From an uncultured Bacteroidales bacterium (GTDB lineage Bacteria; Bacteroidota; Bacteroidia; Bacteroidales; UBA932): a stretch of DNA of 20,497 bases. The notes beneath the pieces were generated by a model. That model saw only the letters and a list, made by a program, of their open reading frames with translations. It made no database searches and was not told the origin of the DNA. The translations under genes and the position numbers were made by a program. The DNA lies in NCBI GenBank assembly GCA_900545245.1, contig UQYV01000053.1, positions 1 through 20,497 on the forward strand, written 5' to 3'. This document shows positions 1 to 9,228 of the stretch, one piece after another. Positions within the stretch are counted from its first letter, which is position 1, and each line of letters begins with the position of its first letter.

Positions 1-5
1 GATTG

Positions 6-36
6 CAAAGGTACGCCTTTTTTCTTTACCTGCAAA
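6..36 (-). promoter_or_regulatory. Bacteroides-type promoter pointing out of the left edge
   Basis: On the minus strand the sequence has TTTG (33-36), a 19-bp spacer (14-32) and TACCTTTG (6-13), followed by C. This matches the -33 TTTG / -7 TAnnTTTG consensus known for Bacteroides primary sigma factor, with the expected spacing. It lies downstream of the operon terminator, so it most likely drives the next gene to the left, which is outside the window. It has no TCAAGA or ATGATACG elements, so it looks like an ordinary housekeeping-type promoter and not one controlled like the PUL promoters. Confidence 0.7.
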
Positions 37-77
37 TTTTTTCGCAACTTTTTTTGACTTTTTTGCAAACTTTTTTT
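37..77. promoter_or_regulatory. A/T tracts upstream of the left-edge promoter
   Basis: Four runs of six or seven T on the plus strand (37-42, 49-55, 59-64, 71-77) recur about every 10 to 12 bp immediately upstream of the -33 element at 33-36. A-tracts repeated near the helical period are known to bend DNA, and A-rich DNA upstream of a promoter can act as an UP-like element. The placement is seen directly; the activating role is inferred. Confidence 0.4.
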
Positions 78-151
78 GCCCTCAACGCACCCTGAAGCCT
101 TAACAGACTATATTACACGGCATTACGAAACAGTGTCCGAAAATGAAATTT

Positions 152-196
152 CCAAACAAAAATTTCCGCCGGAGACGATAATGCCACCGACGGAAA
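152..196 (-). terminator. Rho-independent terminator of the SusCD operon
   Basis: Read on the minus strand, TTTCCGTCGG (187-196) pairs over 10 bp, with one G-U pair, to CCGGCGGAAA (163-172) across a 14-nt loop. The stem is followed directly by TTTTTG. It begins about 19 bp after the stop codon of the last gene (215-217), the right place and orientation to end the long minus-strand transcript before the promoter at 6-36. Confidence 0.75.
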
Positions 197-214
197 AAAT
201 ATTTGATTTCAACA

Positions 215-1405
215 CTACTTTGCAGTTGCGTAAGGAACAACGAAAACCAATTCGTATGTTCCCGGCTGATAGAATTTGACATTGGTACGGATACGAACAT
301 ACCATCCGTTCTTTCCGCCGTCATAGTCATCAGCCGGCCAATTTGCATTCTTCGGAGCAATCCCCGCTATGTTATCTTTCTTGAGTTTTTCCCAATCGAG
401 ATTGCTAAAGTCTTTGTAAATCGCCCCGCGTATATAAGAATATGTCAGCCCCACTGGCCAAGGGGTATAAGGAAACTCCAAATATAGCCCTTCCTCTGCT
501 TTGTTCGGTTTTGCCGAATTGTAGTTCGCACCGACTTGAGGAAGATTCTTCCGGTTCACAGAGTAATCGATATAACTCGTAGTGGTCGAATATGTGGCAT
601 ATTCCTCAGGATTGAAGAGCTTGCCGTTCTTGTCGTACATTTTCACATAGACGCGGATTCCCACAGATGGTTCGTCGCTGAGTTTGCGGATTGCCATATT
701 CTTCTCCCTGCCGTTGTCCTTGTAGATATTATCCCGTCGGGTGGAGAAATTAGCGGCGGCATCGTTTATCTGGTCGTAGTACGGGAAAGTATTGGAAGGC
801 GTGCCCTTGTCATCCTTACCGACGATGCAGATTCCGTTCACCATGTCCGTGAGTTCAAAATCCACCGCGGACTCGCCACCAGTTCCCTTCTCGATCTTGA
901 GAATCGCATAGTCCTCAAGAAAGACAGAACCTTTAGAATTGGAAACGCTGACATCGACGTGATAGATGTCACCCTCCTTGAGGCCGATGTTGGCGGTCGA
1001 TTCCATTGCACGGAGCTGGCCGTTAGTCTCGTTTATCATCAGCGGAGTAAGCGTAGCATCAGTGAGTTTGGACATCACCTGTTCGAGGGTCTTGTCCGTG
1101 AGGTAGTCGTAAGGAGCCGCCCAAAGCCTCGTCGGGAATCCCTTGAAGAAGCCTTCGACGCGGTTTCCCTTCTCGTCGCGAACATTCTCGATTCTGAACT
1201 TGCACGGACGGGTGGAATTGTCGAGCCACGCGGTGCTGGAAGCCACCTTGGCGCCGAGCGCGACATACATCGTGTCTGAACCCTGAAGCCTTATGCCTTC
1301 GCCGATATATCCCTGTACCTTCGGCTCCTTGAAGCATGAGGATATAGACAGGATGAGGACAAATGCCGCGAGAATATATTTAATCGTATATTTCTTCATA
1401 TCCAT
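215..1405 (-). CDS. DUF5007-like PUL lipoprotein, last gene of the operon
   Basis: A 396-aa secreted lipoprotein of unknown biochemical role. The first 23 residues form a lipoprotein signal with lipobox SISSC (Cys24), so the mature protein should be attached to the outer membrane, probably on the cell surface. The body is beta-rich with no catalytic motif I can see. The C-terminal third, with SNLDWEKLKKDNIAG and a closing GTYELVFVVPYA strand, resembles DUF5007 proteins that accompany SusC/SusD pairs; this family assignment is from memory. The start could equally be Met3, 6 nt downstream. Only 13 nt separate it from the upstream fasciclin-like gene, so the two are surely cotranscribed. By position, after SusD, a glycan-binding or SusCD-accessory role is a reasonable inference. 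Confidence 0.85.
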   Translation of the reverse strand: MDMKKYTIKYILAAFVLILSISSCFKEPKVQGYIGEGIRLQGSDTMYVALGAKVASSTAWLDNSTRPCKFRIENVRDEKGNRVEGFFKGFPTRLWAAPYDYLTDKTLEQVMSKLTDATLTPLMINETNGQLRAMESTANIGLKEGDIYHVDVSVSNSKGSVFLEDYAILKIEKGTGGESAVDFELTDMVNGICIVGKDDKGTPSNTFPYYDQINDAAANFSTRRDNIYKDNGREKNMAIRKLSDEPSVGIRVYVKMYDKNGKLFNPEEYATYSTTTSYIDYSVNRKNLPQVGANYNSAKPNKAEEGLYLEFPYTPWPVGLTYSYIRGAIYKDFSNLDWEKLKKDNIAGIAPKNANWPADDYDGGKNGWYVRIRTNVKFYQPGTYELVFVVPYATAK

Positions 1406-1418
1406 AATATATTATATG

Positions 1419-2189
1419 TTATTTGTCGTCGGCGTGTTTGCCGAAGAAGAAAAGACTGTGATAGTAGAAGTGCTCGTTGTAGCTGGAGTCGCCGCAATAG
1501 ACGATGTGAATCACGCCTGTGTTCGTGTGAATATCGGAGACCATCATCCTGTAGCTTTGGTCGCACTCGTCGTTGTCCGGAGTGAGGGTGGCACGCTCAA
1601 GGTAGGTGAGTTCCCAGTTTGTACCCCTTTTGAAGAGAACGTGGATGAGCTTCGGGGTGGTGAGCAGGAAGTTCGAGTACTGGAAACCGGCGCCCGCCAC
1701 ATTACCGCCGTCGTAGGCCGAGCCTGGGTCGGTATTGGTTTCGTCAAGGGTGAGGTGAATCTCCTGCTTCCCGTCGATGGATGTGAGATAGACTCCCTCC
1801 TCAGGGATATCCTCGCGTCCCCACTTGCCGGGATAGATGTACATTCCCATCTGGGAGAGGTCGGCTGCGGTCATATCCTCAAGTTTGAACTCCACTGCGC
1901 CCTCGACACCGTTGCGGAATCCGTAGTTCTTGCGGCGGATGTAGCGGTTCACAGAGTATTTAGACGGGCTGATGACCGTAACGTCGCCGTTTATGGCATC
2001 CTTGAACCCCGCCTTCTCGAAAAGCTGGGCGACAACTGTAGTATTCTCGTCCTGAAGCAAATATTCGTAGGTCGTCATATCGAACTTGTTCGTCTCGTTT
2101 ATCGTGCCTCCGATGACGTCGGTGCGGCATGATGACAGAACCGGAGCGATGACGGCCGCAATAATCATATATTTGAAAAATCTTTTCAT
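1419..2189 (-). CDS. Fasciclin-like lipoprotein downstream of SusD
   Basis: A 256-aa lipoprotein. The signal ends in lipobox VLSSC (Cys21). Residues about 37 to 85 look like the start of a fasciclin fold: a helix-rich stretch TTVVAQLFEKAGFKDAI followed by the strand and turn GDVTVISPSKYSV, comparable to the TvFaPsn.A motif of fasciclin domains. The rest is beta-rich and I do not recognise it. Fasciclin-domain lipoproteins are commonly encoded next to SusC/SusD pairs, where they are thought to be surface accessory or binding proteins. The gene starts 21 nt after the SusD stop, and a TAGGA stretch just before the ATG may aid initiation. No enzyme activity is suggested by the sequence. Confidence 0.8.
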   Translation of the reverse strand: MKRFFKYMIIAAVIAPVLSSCRTDVIGGTINETNKFDMTTYEYLLQDENTTVVAQLFEKAGFKDAINGDVTVISPSKYSVNRYIRRKNYGFRNGVEGAVEFKLEDMTAADLSQMGMYIYPGKWGREDIPEEGVYLTSIDGKQEIHLTLDETNTDPGSAYDGGNVAGAGFQYSNFLLTTPKLIHVLFKRGTNWELTYLERATLTPDNDECDQSYRMMVSDIHTNTGVIHIVYCGDSSYNEHFYYHSLFFFGKHADDK

Positions 2190-2210
2190 ATTCCTATGCG
2201 TTTAATTTGA

Positions 2211-3845
2211 TTACCACCTTGTCTTGCCGTCCCAATATGGAGTCTGGCTTATGAGAGGATTCATCTTCATGATTGACGAGGATACCGGCCAGTAGTAGCC
2301 TTCCTGCTTGTATTTCGCAGGGGCCATGAGGTGGTCGTTCGGGAAATAGTTATTGCGGACCATGTCGAAGTAGAGGCAGCCCTCTCCGAAAAGCTCGGCT
2401 ATCCTCTGCTGCATGATTTCGTCGGCGAGGCCGGAGTCGTCGCCCTTGTAATCGCCAATCTTCGCTCTTCCGCGGATGTCGTTCACGATGGCCGTGGCCT
2501 TGCCGTACTGCTTGTTGCGGACATAAGCCTCGGCGAGGAGGAGCATAATGTCGGTGTAGCGAAATACGGGTATGTTGGCCTCAGCGAAGTAGGCGACATA
2601 TTCATCGACCTTTTTATCCTTGTCGGCCGTAAACATCGCATATTTCGTCAGCCATGTGACCTTTGTTCTGTCGTTCTCCGCGCCACCGGTATCGTTCACA
2701 GGCTCGTTGTACTCGGAATCCCAGGCATCAAAGAAGAGTTTCGGACGTATGTCGCCGGTCTGTGTCGCAAAATCATATTCCGGATACATCTTTGCCTTCT
2801 GGCTCGCCGGGACCCAGTCAATCTGTGTTGAGCGGTCCTTCATCGGGTCGCCATCAAAAGACTCCATCTTGCAGGTTCGGGCTGTGACTCCTGCCATATC
2901 GGCACGGTAGGACTCGCTGCTTTCGGTGGAGATATTGAGTTCGAACACAGCCTCGGTGGAGCCGCCTCGGTACATTGATTGAACGGATTTCATATCAGTG
3001 TACTGCACATAGGAGCGGTTGGAGTGGTCGCGGAAGTCCTCAAGAGCGGTGACAGCAGCCTTTACATAGTCGGAGGCGTTGACTCCAGGAACACGATCCC
3101 TGCGCACGAGGAACCACATCCACATGTTCGCGTGTCCGCAAAGGGCAAGTGCAGCCCCCTTGTCGGCGGTGATGCCCCAACCGTCTCCTCCCGGAGCATT
3201 GAACTTCAGGAGTTCGACCGCCTTGTTCACGTCGGCAAGGACATTCTGGCAAATGTCAATGTCTTCGGTTCGCGGAATTACCACCGGAGAGAGATCCTTG
3301 TCTATGACCTGACTCGAGGACTCAATCATATCGCTGATGTACGGAGCGTTGCCCCAGATGCGGAGGATATTGAAATATACAAGGGCGCGGAGGAAGTAGG
3401 CCTCTCCGAGAATGCGGTCCTTTTGCCCCTCCTTAAACTTGGAATCGGGTATCTCGTCTATCTTGCGAATGACCATATTGGCCTGGGCTACGACTTTGTA
3501 GAAGTTGCTCCAGTCGGAGTAGTCTTCAAGCGAGCCCCACATCTTGCTCGGGTTTGCGATGTCGGTGTAGATTCCGTTGGTGTAGAGATACTGGGACGAG
3601 CCGCCGTTCCACCCCGCGCGGATGAATCCGGTAGTCGCATCGGCGCGACTGTACCAGTTGTTTGAATTGGCCATCAGCCCCCTATAGAGGGCGTAGGTAC
3701 CGGAAAGTCCGACCTCTGCGTCCGTCTGTGTCTTCCAAAACACTTCGTTGTAAATGAGATCTACCTGCTCCGGATCAAGGAACTTCGAGCATCCACAAGC
3801 GCAGGCGAGGGTCAGGATCAGAATTGCTATATACTTTTTCATCAT
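2211..3845 (-). CDS. susD: SusD/RagB-family surface glycan-binding lipoprotein
   Basis: SusD-like proteins sit on the outer face of the outer membrane as a lid on the SusC barrel and bind oligosaccharides for import. This one is about 544 aa, the usual family length. Features seen: a lipoprotein signal with several closely spaced cysteines (ACACGCSKFLDP), the N-terminal SusD helix region with NEVFWKTQTDAEVGLSGTY, the helix RILGEAYFLRALVYFNILR followed by WGNAPYI, and the C-terminal repeat-like helices LLLAEAYVRNKQYGKA and IVNDIRGRAKI. I place the start at the MMKKY methionine pair; an ATG 21 nt further upstream gives seven extra polar residues that would spoil the signal peptide. It follows the SusC stop by about 43 nt, the standard paired arrangement. 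Confidence 0.95.
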   Translation of the reverse strand: MMKKYIAILILTLACACGCSKFLDPEQVDLIYNEVFWKTQTDAEVGLSGTYALYRGLMANSNNWYSRADATTGFIRAGWNGGSSQYLYTNGIYTDIANPSKMWGSLEDYSDWSNFYKVVAQANMVIRKIDEIPDSKFKEGQKDRILGEAYFLRALVYFNILRIWGNAPYISDMIESSSQVIDKDLSPVVIPRTEDIDICQNVLADVNKAVELLKFNAPGGDGWGITADKGAALALCGHANMWMWFLVRRDRVPGVNASDYVKAAVTALEDFRDHSNRSYVQYTDMKSVQSMYRGGSTEAVFELNISTESSESYRADMAGVTARTCKMESFDGDPMKDRSTQIDWVPASQKAKMYPEYDFATQTGDIRPKLFFDAWDSEYNEPVNDTGGAENDRTKVTWLTKYAMFTADKDKKVDEYVAYFAEANIPVFRYTDIMLLLAEAYVRNKQYGKATAIVNDIRGRAKIGDYKGDDSGLADEIMQQRIAELFGEGCLYFDMVRNNYFPNDHLMAPAKYKQEGYYWPVSSSIMKMNPLISQTPYWDGKTRW

Positions 3846-3888
3846 ATTATCATTATATATAATCATAAGTAAGCGTTAAAAAAGACTA

Positions 3889-6800
3889 TTAGAACTGAAG
3901 CTGAACGCCGAAGACTATCGTGCGGGAAATCGGGTAGCCGGAACCGTTGTAGAATCCGGTACGGGACACAAGACGAGGGTCGAGCACAGATGATTTCTTC
4001 CACATCGCGAGGTTCTGTCCAGTCACATAGACATTGATTCCCCTCATACGAATCTTGTCTAGCCATTTGTGAGGCAGATCATAGGACAGGGTCACGTTGT
4101 CGAGACTCCAATAGTCGCCCGGCTCGATGAACATAGAGGACATACGGAACGAACGCGCTCCACCGCCTTCCCAATAGTTTACGTAAATCATCGGATAGTA
4201 CGAGCCATCGCCGGGAGCCTTCCAGAACTTGGAATCGTCGAACTTGTATAGCGCGTATTGGTAGAAGCTGGCAGCATCGTCGAAGCGCGAGAGCTGCTGC
4301 TGGAGGGTGCTGTTCACGATGTAGTGTCCGAACGCGAAGGAGGTGTTCACTCTGAGAGAAAGTCCCTTCCAACGAAGGGTGGTGTTGAGACCGCCGGTCA
4401 CCTTCGGCTCAGGAGTCTTTCCCTCAATGATTTTCATGTCGTTCTCGCTCTCATATCCCTCGATACGATAGTCTCCGTTCACGTCGGTGAAGACTGGCAT
4501 TCCCGGGAATATGCGTCCTTGAAGGTTCCTGGCAAGACCGGCATCGGCTCCGTTGTATTTAAGAGCCTCGCCGGTGAACGGATCCACTGGAAGGTCGGAG
4601 TAGTAGTCGAGAGTGCCTTGATATTCATACATATAGTACTGAAACGCAGGAGCTCCCTCGATGAAGGCATAGTAGCCTCCGCGGTTGATGTAGTCGCGCC
4701 CACCGTTTCCGAGCTTGGCAATCTTCGTGGAGTTGTTCGCGAGATTGAGCGTCCAGTCCCACTGGAACGCGGAGGTTCTCGGGAAAAGGTAACCGGTGAG
4801 GGAAAGCTCGAATCCGTGGCTCACCATATCGACGAGGTTCGATGAGAGTTTGTTGTAGCCCACATAAGACGGGAGCTGCGATGTATAGACGAGGTCGGAC
4901 ATATATTTTGAATATATGTCACCAGAAAGATATAGTCTGTGGTTGAATAGTTCGAGGTCCAGACCATAGTTGATTTCCTTGGTGCGGCTCCACGAGAGAT
5001 CCTTGTTGGCAATTTTGTCGAAGTCCGCGATGAGGGCAAGTTTGTCTCCGTAGGTCTTTATATCCATCTTGTCACTGTACATGTAGCCTAGTCCGCCGGT
5101 GATCGAGCCGAGGGACACGAGCGAGTTATACTGGAGAAGAGGATCGTAGTAAATCTCGCCGGAGGTGCCAAACGACACGCGGAACTTTCCAAAGTCCATC
5201 CATTTCTTCGTAGCCTTCATCCACGGCTCTTCGGAAAATGCCCAGTGAGCCTTGATTGAAGGGAAGTTAGCCCATTTATTGTTGGCTCCGAACCTTGAGG
5301 ATGCATCGCGGCGGAAGACTCCCTCAATCTTATAGCGGTTGTTCTTGTAGCCGTAGGAGGCCATGGCAAATACCGAGAACATATTTGAGGTAACGATGTC
5401 GGAGTAGGCGTAGGTATTCTCCTTCTTGTAGCCTTGAATGACCTTGAGGTAGTCGGACATTCCGTCCTCGGCCTCGGCGCGGAGCTGGTTTAACGTATTG
5501 GTGTTCACCTCAACTCCGAGCAGTCCAACGACTCCATGCTCGCCCTCTTTTCCGAATGCCTGGTTGTAGTTCAAGACGGAGTTGGCATTGATGGTGGTCG
5601 TCACACCTGCCGAAGAGTGCGCTACGCTGCGGTGGTCGTCACGGGCGACGGACGGGAGAAAGTAATCGCGCTTTCCGTAGTCGAGAATCATGGACGCTTG
5701 GTTATCCCAGCTCAGCCCATCGAAGAATTTTACTCGAAGGGTCTCGCCGACTGATATGGAGTGCGTCCTGTTTTTGTTGTAGGCGTCGCCGAGCTGGCCG
5801 CTCATCATGCGAAGTTCTTCATCGGAGCGATAGAATAGGGACGAGGGGAGTTCGGTCGGAGAGGTAGGCATGGCCTTCATGAGGTCGTTTAGGCCGCCCT
5901 TGCGGTCGAGGTAGGTGTACCTCATCACAAGTTCATTGTGCAGGTACTTGTTGAGGTCCGTTACGAGGCTGGTGTTGAGATTTGTCCTCTGTACGCCGTA
6001 GCCCACGAGCACGCCGGTCTCACGATAGTGGCCGATGCTGACGCGGTAGGAGTTGCTGTTGTTTCCGCCCTCCATCGAAAGGTCGTAGTTCTGGGTGGAA
6101 CCATTCTGATAGAACATCTCCTGATAGTCATAGGCATTGTTGAACGCCGGGTTATATTTGTCCGTGAGCACCGCCGGAAGGGTATGCCCCATAATCTCGA
6201 CGGCTGCGGCAGGACGGATGTCGAACCACTCCTGGTCACCGAAAAGGTTGCTCAGGGTAGTCTCAATCATGCCAATCTTCGCCTCACGCTCCTCGTTGCC
6301 GAGATAAACGGCAAGTTTGGAAGGCTTGGTGATGACTCCGTAGCTGGCTCGAGCAGTCACGCGTGGAGCTCCGCTAGTTCCCTTGCGGGTGGTGATGATG
6401 ACAACGCCGTTCGCGCCTCGTGAACCATAAATCGCGGTCGCCGCGGCATCTTTGAGGATGTCGATTGACTGCACGTCCTGAGGGTTCAAGGTAGAAAGGA
6501 AGTCATTGTCGGTCACATTGTAGCCGGCAAAGTCCTGAAGAGCCATCGGGATGCCGTCGATAATGTAGAGAGGGTTGCTGATGCCGGTGATGTCGTTGGC
6601 GGACGAGAGGGAGTTGTTGCCTCGGATGACTATTCCGGAGCTTGCTGCGCCCGGAACTCCACTTCTGATTACAGTCTGGAGACCGGCCGCCTGCCCGGCG
6701 AGCATGTTCACGAGAGAGACCGACTGGGTGTTCTCGATTGCATCCATGTCAATCTTTGCCACGGAAGCAGAGATGTCACGCAGATTCTGCTTCGTGTAGC

Positions 6801-7149
6801 CGATGGAAACGGACTCGCTGAGTCTGAGGTTGTTGGCCTTGAGGACAACATTCATCTTTTCAGTCGCCGGAAGGCGTTCATCGTCACAGCCGAGATAGGA
6901 GAACACGAGCATCGTACCCCTCGGGACCGTAATCGTGAATTCTCCGTCAACATCGGTAACGACTCCTCCCTTACGGTTATTCTCCGCATAAGCGGCAGCA
7001 CCGATGAGAGGTTCTCCGTCGTCACCGGTTATGACTCCGGTAACCCTAATGAGGTCTTTCTGCTGACCCGCAGCGGAGAAAGAACCCACGCACCCGAGGA
7101 GTGCCGCAAGCAGCACGCAGAGGGCAGTCTTTAAGAGTTTCTTCACCAT
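3889..7149 (-). CDS. susC: SusC/RagA-family TonB-dependent outer-membrane transporter
   Basis: A 1086-aa TonB-dependent transporter that imports glycan fragments through the outer membrane together with SusD. Order of parts: signal peptide (about 1-29), carboxypeptidase-regulatory-like beta-sandwich domain (about 35-104, TGVITGDDGEPLIGAAAYA), plug domain (about 115-260) with the SusC hallmark SIDILKDAAATAIYGSRGA at 228-246 followed by NGVVIITTRKG, then a 22-strand-type barrel ending in an aromatic-terminated strand, FGVQLQF. There is no N-terminal STN domain, so it should not itself signal to an anti-sigma factor; regulation fits the hybrid two-component protein instead. The gap to the upstream GH127-like gene is 75 bp with no clear promoter, so read-through from upstream is likely. 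SusCs usually lead a PUL operon; here three genes precede it. Confidence 0.97.
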   Translation of the reverse strand: MVKKLLKTALCVLLAALLGCVGSFSAAGQQKDLIRVTGVITGDDGEPLIGAAAYAENNRKGGVVTDVDGEFTITVPRGTMLVFSYLGCDDERLPATEKMNVVLKANNLRLSESVSIGYTKQNLRDISASVAKIDMDAIENTQSVSLVNMLAGQAAGLQTVIRSGVPGAASSGIVIRGNNSLSSANDITGISNPLYIIDGIPMALQDFAGYNVTDNDFLSTLNPQDVQSIDILKDAAATAIYGSRGANGVVIITTRKGTSGAPRVTARASYGVITKPSKLAVYLGNEEREAKIGMIETTLSNLFGDQEWFDIRPAAAVEIMGHTLPAVLTDKYNPAFNNAYDYQEMFYQNGSTQNYDLSMEGGNNSNSYRVSIGHYRETGVLVGYGVQRTNLNTSLVTDLNKYLHNELVMRYTYLDRKGGLNDLMKAMPTSPTELPSSLFYRSDEELRMMSGQLGDAYNKNRTHSISVGETLRVKFFDGLSWDNQASMILDYGKRDYFLPSVARDDHRSVAHSSAGVTTTINANSVLNYNQAFGKEGEHGVVGLLGVEVNTNTLNQLRAEAEDGMSDYLKVIQGYKKENTYAYSDIVTSNMFSVFAMASYGYKNNRYKIEGVFRRDASSRFGANNKWANFPSIKAHWAFSEEPWMKATKKWMDFGKFRVSFGTSGEIYYDPLLQYNSLVSLGSITGGLGYMYSDKMDIKTYGDKLALIADFDKIANKDLSWSRTKEINYGLDLELFNHRLYLSGDIYSKYMSDLVYTSQLPSYVGYNKLSSNLVDMVSHGFELSLTGYLFPRTSAFQWDWTLNLANNSTKIAKLGNGGRDYINRGGYYAFIEGAPAFQYYMYEYQGTLDYYSDLPVDPFTGEALKYNGADAGLARNLQGRIFPGMPVFTDVNGDYRIEGYESENDMKIIEGKTPEPKVTGGLNTTLRWKGLSLRVNTSFAFGHYIVNSTLQQQLSRFDDAASFYQYALYKFDDSKFWKAPGDGSYYPMIYVNYWEGGGARSFRMSSMFIEPGDYWSLDNVTLSYDLPHKWLDKIRMRGINVYVTGQNLAMWKKSSVLDPRLVSRTGFYNGSGYPISRTIVFGVQLQF

Positions 7150-7224
7150 AATTCGATTGGTTAACAGTGATTTAAATTATTGGTTGATAGTTTCATTTTC
7201 CCGAAGACCCGGGAATATATTTCG
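7150..7224 (-). other. Intergenic gap before susC, small hairpin
   Basis: This 75-bp A/T-rich gap holds a perfect 6-bp inverted repeat, TTCCCG (7198-7203) and CGGGAA (7210-7215), with a 6-nt loop, just after the stop codon of the upstream enzyme. No T-run follows it on the minus strand, so it is a poor terminator; it could attenuate or protect an mRNA end. No TAnnTTTG element is present, so I see no promoter dedicated to susC. Confidence 0.35.
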
Positions 7225-9228
7225 TTATTTTCGGAATATCACTGGGAATTCGGAAATCCTGAGCGTCGTGCATCCGTAAGGGATGAGACGGATGGTTTCT
7301 TCCTTCTTGTCGCGTATGACTGGGTTTCCGTACATCCGGCTGTATGGAATCGGGCCTGTCATGCCGTTGTAGAGCGTCCAGTAAGGAATGCGCTTTGCCT
7401 TGGCCGTGATGACTATCGGTGCGGACTCAAGGTTCCAATACCAGTGAGAATCGAGCTTACACTCATCGACAGTGACCGCGAAGTCCTCATTCGGGTCCTC
7501 GAAATCCACCAGACCGTAGTTCCACGGAGACTTTGGATGCACCTCCCAATAGAACTCTCCGTGAATAGGGTCGGAAGAATTGTCCTTCCTGACCCATTCC
7601 TCCTGAATTTCAAGAGCATATACGAGCGGACCACGTTCCACGGAAATGGAGTTCTCGTACCATGTGTCGGTCGTGATCTTCATCGGGAAGGAAAGTTCAA
7701 CGATGTCGCCGTCAGACCATTCGCGACTTATGACAGTCACGCTGCCGGGGGCAGAAGCCTCGACGGGGCTTCCGTTCACCGTCACCGAGGCATTCTCCGT
7801 CCATGACGGGATGCGCAGATGGAGAGGAAAGGAAGCCGGAGAATGAAGAGAGACGAGCAGTTTTATATTTCCTTCCATGGGATAGCGTGTGCGCTCCTCA
7901 ATCGTCACCTCTTGTCCGCCGGCCTGAGCCGTGACGCGACAAGGGGAATATGCAAGAGCTGCAAGACCGCCGTCAGGTGTGGAGTACCAGAGGTTTTGGA
8001 CAAACTTCGGCCAGCCCTGATGGAAGTTGGAAGTGCAGCAAGGGTAGCCGGTGAGAAGACCATAGACAAGGTCGGACTCGCCGTGGCTTATATCAAAGTT
8101 ATGGATGCAGTGGCTCACGTCCACTTGATTGGCCTGTTGGAAGTATTGCCGCGCCATGAAGTCGTCGGTGAGCTGGGTCGGAAGCGCGTTGAAAGCGATC
8201 CTTTCGAGATGATCGACAAACGAGAGGTCTCCTGTTATCTTAGTCATTTCCTCAAGCGAGAACATCAATTCTACCGCCGTGCAGAGTTCTGAGCCCTGGG
8301 TCGGGTTGTTGCCGTGGAGAAGTTCATCACCGCCGTACATTCCGGACGGGACGCCGTTATACTTGCGAATATCGGCTAAAGCGGTGTGAACGGCATCGAG
8401 ATATTTCGGCTGCGGGTCGCACTGCCACCACACGATCGGTTCCTTAATACCCTGCGCGAGATTGACGCAGTGGATGGTGCCCAAGCGCGAAAGTTCATCT
8501 GTTTCGAGGAACATGTGCACATAGTCGTGGCTCTGCTCGTGGAGAGTGGCAGCAAGGTCAAGCAGCCACTCCTCGCCTGTGAGGCGGTAGAGCCAGATGA
8601 CTGAGGACAGGTTGTCACATGCACGGTAGGTCGCCCATGAGGTCCAGTTGCCAAGAGGACAGGTCGGGAGGGTGTTGAGTTGGTAGCGGAAATATTTGCG
8701 CATGAAGTCAATCACACGAGAGTCACCTGTCGCCGACCAATACTGCTGCATGAATTTGAGGACGACCATTCTCGGCCACCAGTCATGAGCGTTATTGCGC
8801 TGAAGCCCGCGCTCGTATGGGTAGTCCGTGTCGGGTCCGAAGAAGCCGTCCTCCTTCTGGCTTGCAAGTGCCCATTCTACCCATGGTTGAGCCTTCTGTT
8901 TGAGGACATCATCGTCAAGAATCCAGGCCATCGGGATGAGTCCGTCAATCCAGTATGGTCCCCTCTCCCACTGGTCACCGTCGCCGCCGAGCCATCCGTT
9001 GCGCGGCCCCATGACCTCAGGATAAAGACTGTCCATCTGCGAAGTCATACCGTTGCGCTGCCTCAGAAGGGTCTCGCGAAGCCAGCCTTCGGGCTTTATG
9101 GAGCCGAGACGGAGCTCGCTGTATGCGAGCGGCTGAATCTTGTCGGACTTGGAATGTCCGCATGAAGACATGAGAGTCAATGAAGCCATCAAGGTGAGTG
9201 TTATTAAAAGTGTGCGTTTGGCAGACAT
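7225..9228 (-). CDS. GH127/GH146-type beta-L-arabinofuranosidase-like lipoprotein (DUF1680)
   Basis: A 667-aa enzyme of the DUF1680 group, whose characterised members (GH127 HypBA1, GH146) are retaining beta-L-arabinofuranosidases that use a zinc-bound cysteine nucleophile. Seen here: lipobox LMSSC (Cys23), an (alpha/alpha)6-barrel region with WERGPYWIDGLIPMAW near 87-102, a likely acid/base pair Asp301-Glu302 in GGDELLHG, Glu314-x-Cys316 in SELCTAVE, and the paired Cys397-Cys398 in GYPCCTSN. The E-x-C plus CC set corresponds to the HypBA1 zinc site and nucleophile, so the enzyme looks catalytically complete. A beta-sandwich region follows (about 420-660). Being a lipoprotein it is probably periplasmic or surface-anchored. 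Exact substrate linkage cannot be read from sequence; other furanosides are possible in this family. Confidence 0.88.
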   Translation of the reverse strand: MSAKRTLLITLTLMASLTLMSSCGHSKSDKIQPLAYSELRLGSIKPEGWLRETLLRQRNGMTSQMDSLYPEVMGPRNGWLGGDGDQWERGPYWIDGLIPMAWILDDDVLKQKAQPWVEWALASQKEDGFFGPDTDYPYERGLQRNNAHDWWPRMVVLKFMQQYWSATGDSRVIDFMRKYFRYQLNTLPTCPLGNWTSWATYRACDNLSSVIWLYRLTGEEWLLDLAATLHEQSHDYVHMFLETDELSRLGTIHCVNLAQGIKEPIVWWQCDPQPKYLDAVHTALADIRKYNGVPSGMYGGDELLHGNNPTQGSELCTAVELMFSLEEMTKITGDLSFVDHLERIAFNALPTQLTDDFMARQYFQQANQVDVSHCIHNFDISHGESDLVYGLLTGYPCCTSNFHQGWPKFVQNLWYSTPDGGLAALAYSPCRVTAQAGGQEVTIEERTRYPMEGNIKLLVSLHSPASFPLHLRIPSWTENASVTVNGSPVEASAPGSVTVISREWSDGDIVELSFPMKITTDTWYENSISVERGPLVYALEIQEEWVRKDNSSDPIHGEFYWEVHPKSPWNYGLVDFEDPNEDFAVTVDECKLDSHWYWNLESAPIVITAKAKRIPYWTLYNGMTGPIPYSRMYGNPVIRDKKEETIRLIPYGCTTLRISEFPVIFRK

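Noticed and set aside
536..2132. Plus-strand open frames at 536-1279 and 1293-2132
   Set aside because: Both are antisense to lipoprotein genes that have proper signal peptides; the translations lack conserved motifs.
7150..7196. Copy of the ATGATACG operator upstream of susC (ATGAAACT at 7189-7196)
   Set aside because: Only one half-site at 6 of 8 matches, no partner 21 bp away, and no TCAAGA or TAnnTTTG at the proper distances.
7198..7215. Hairpin between the GH127-like gene and susC as a terminator
   Set aside because: The stem is only 6 bp and no T-run follows on the minus strand; the 75-bp gap has no promoter, so the genes are more likely cotranscribed.
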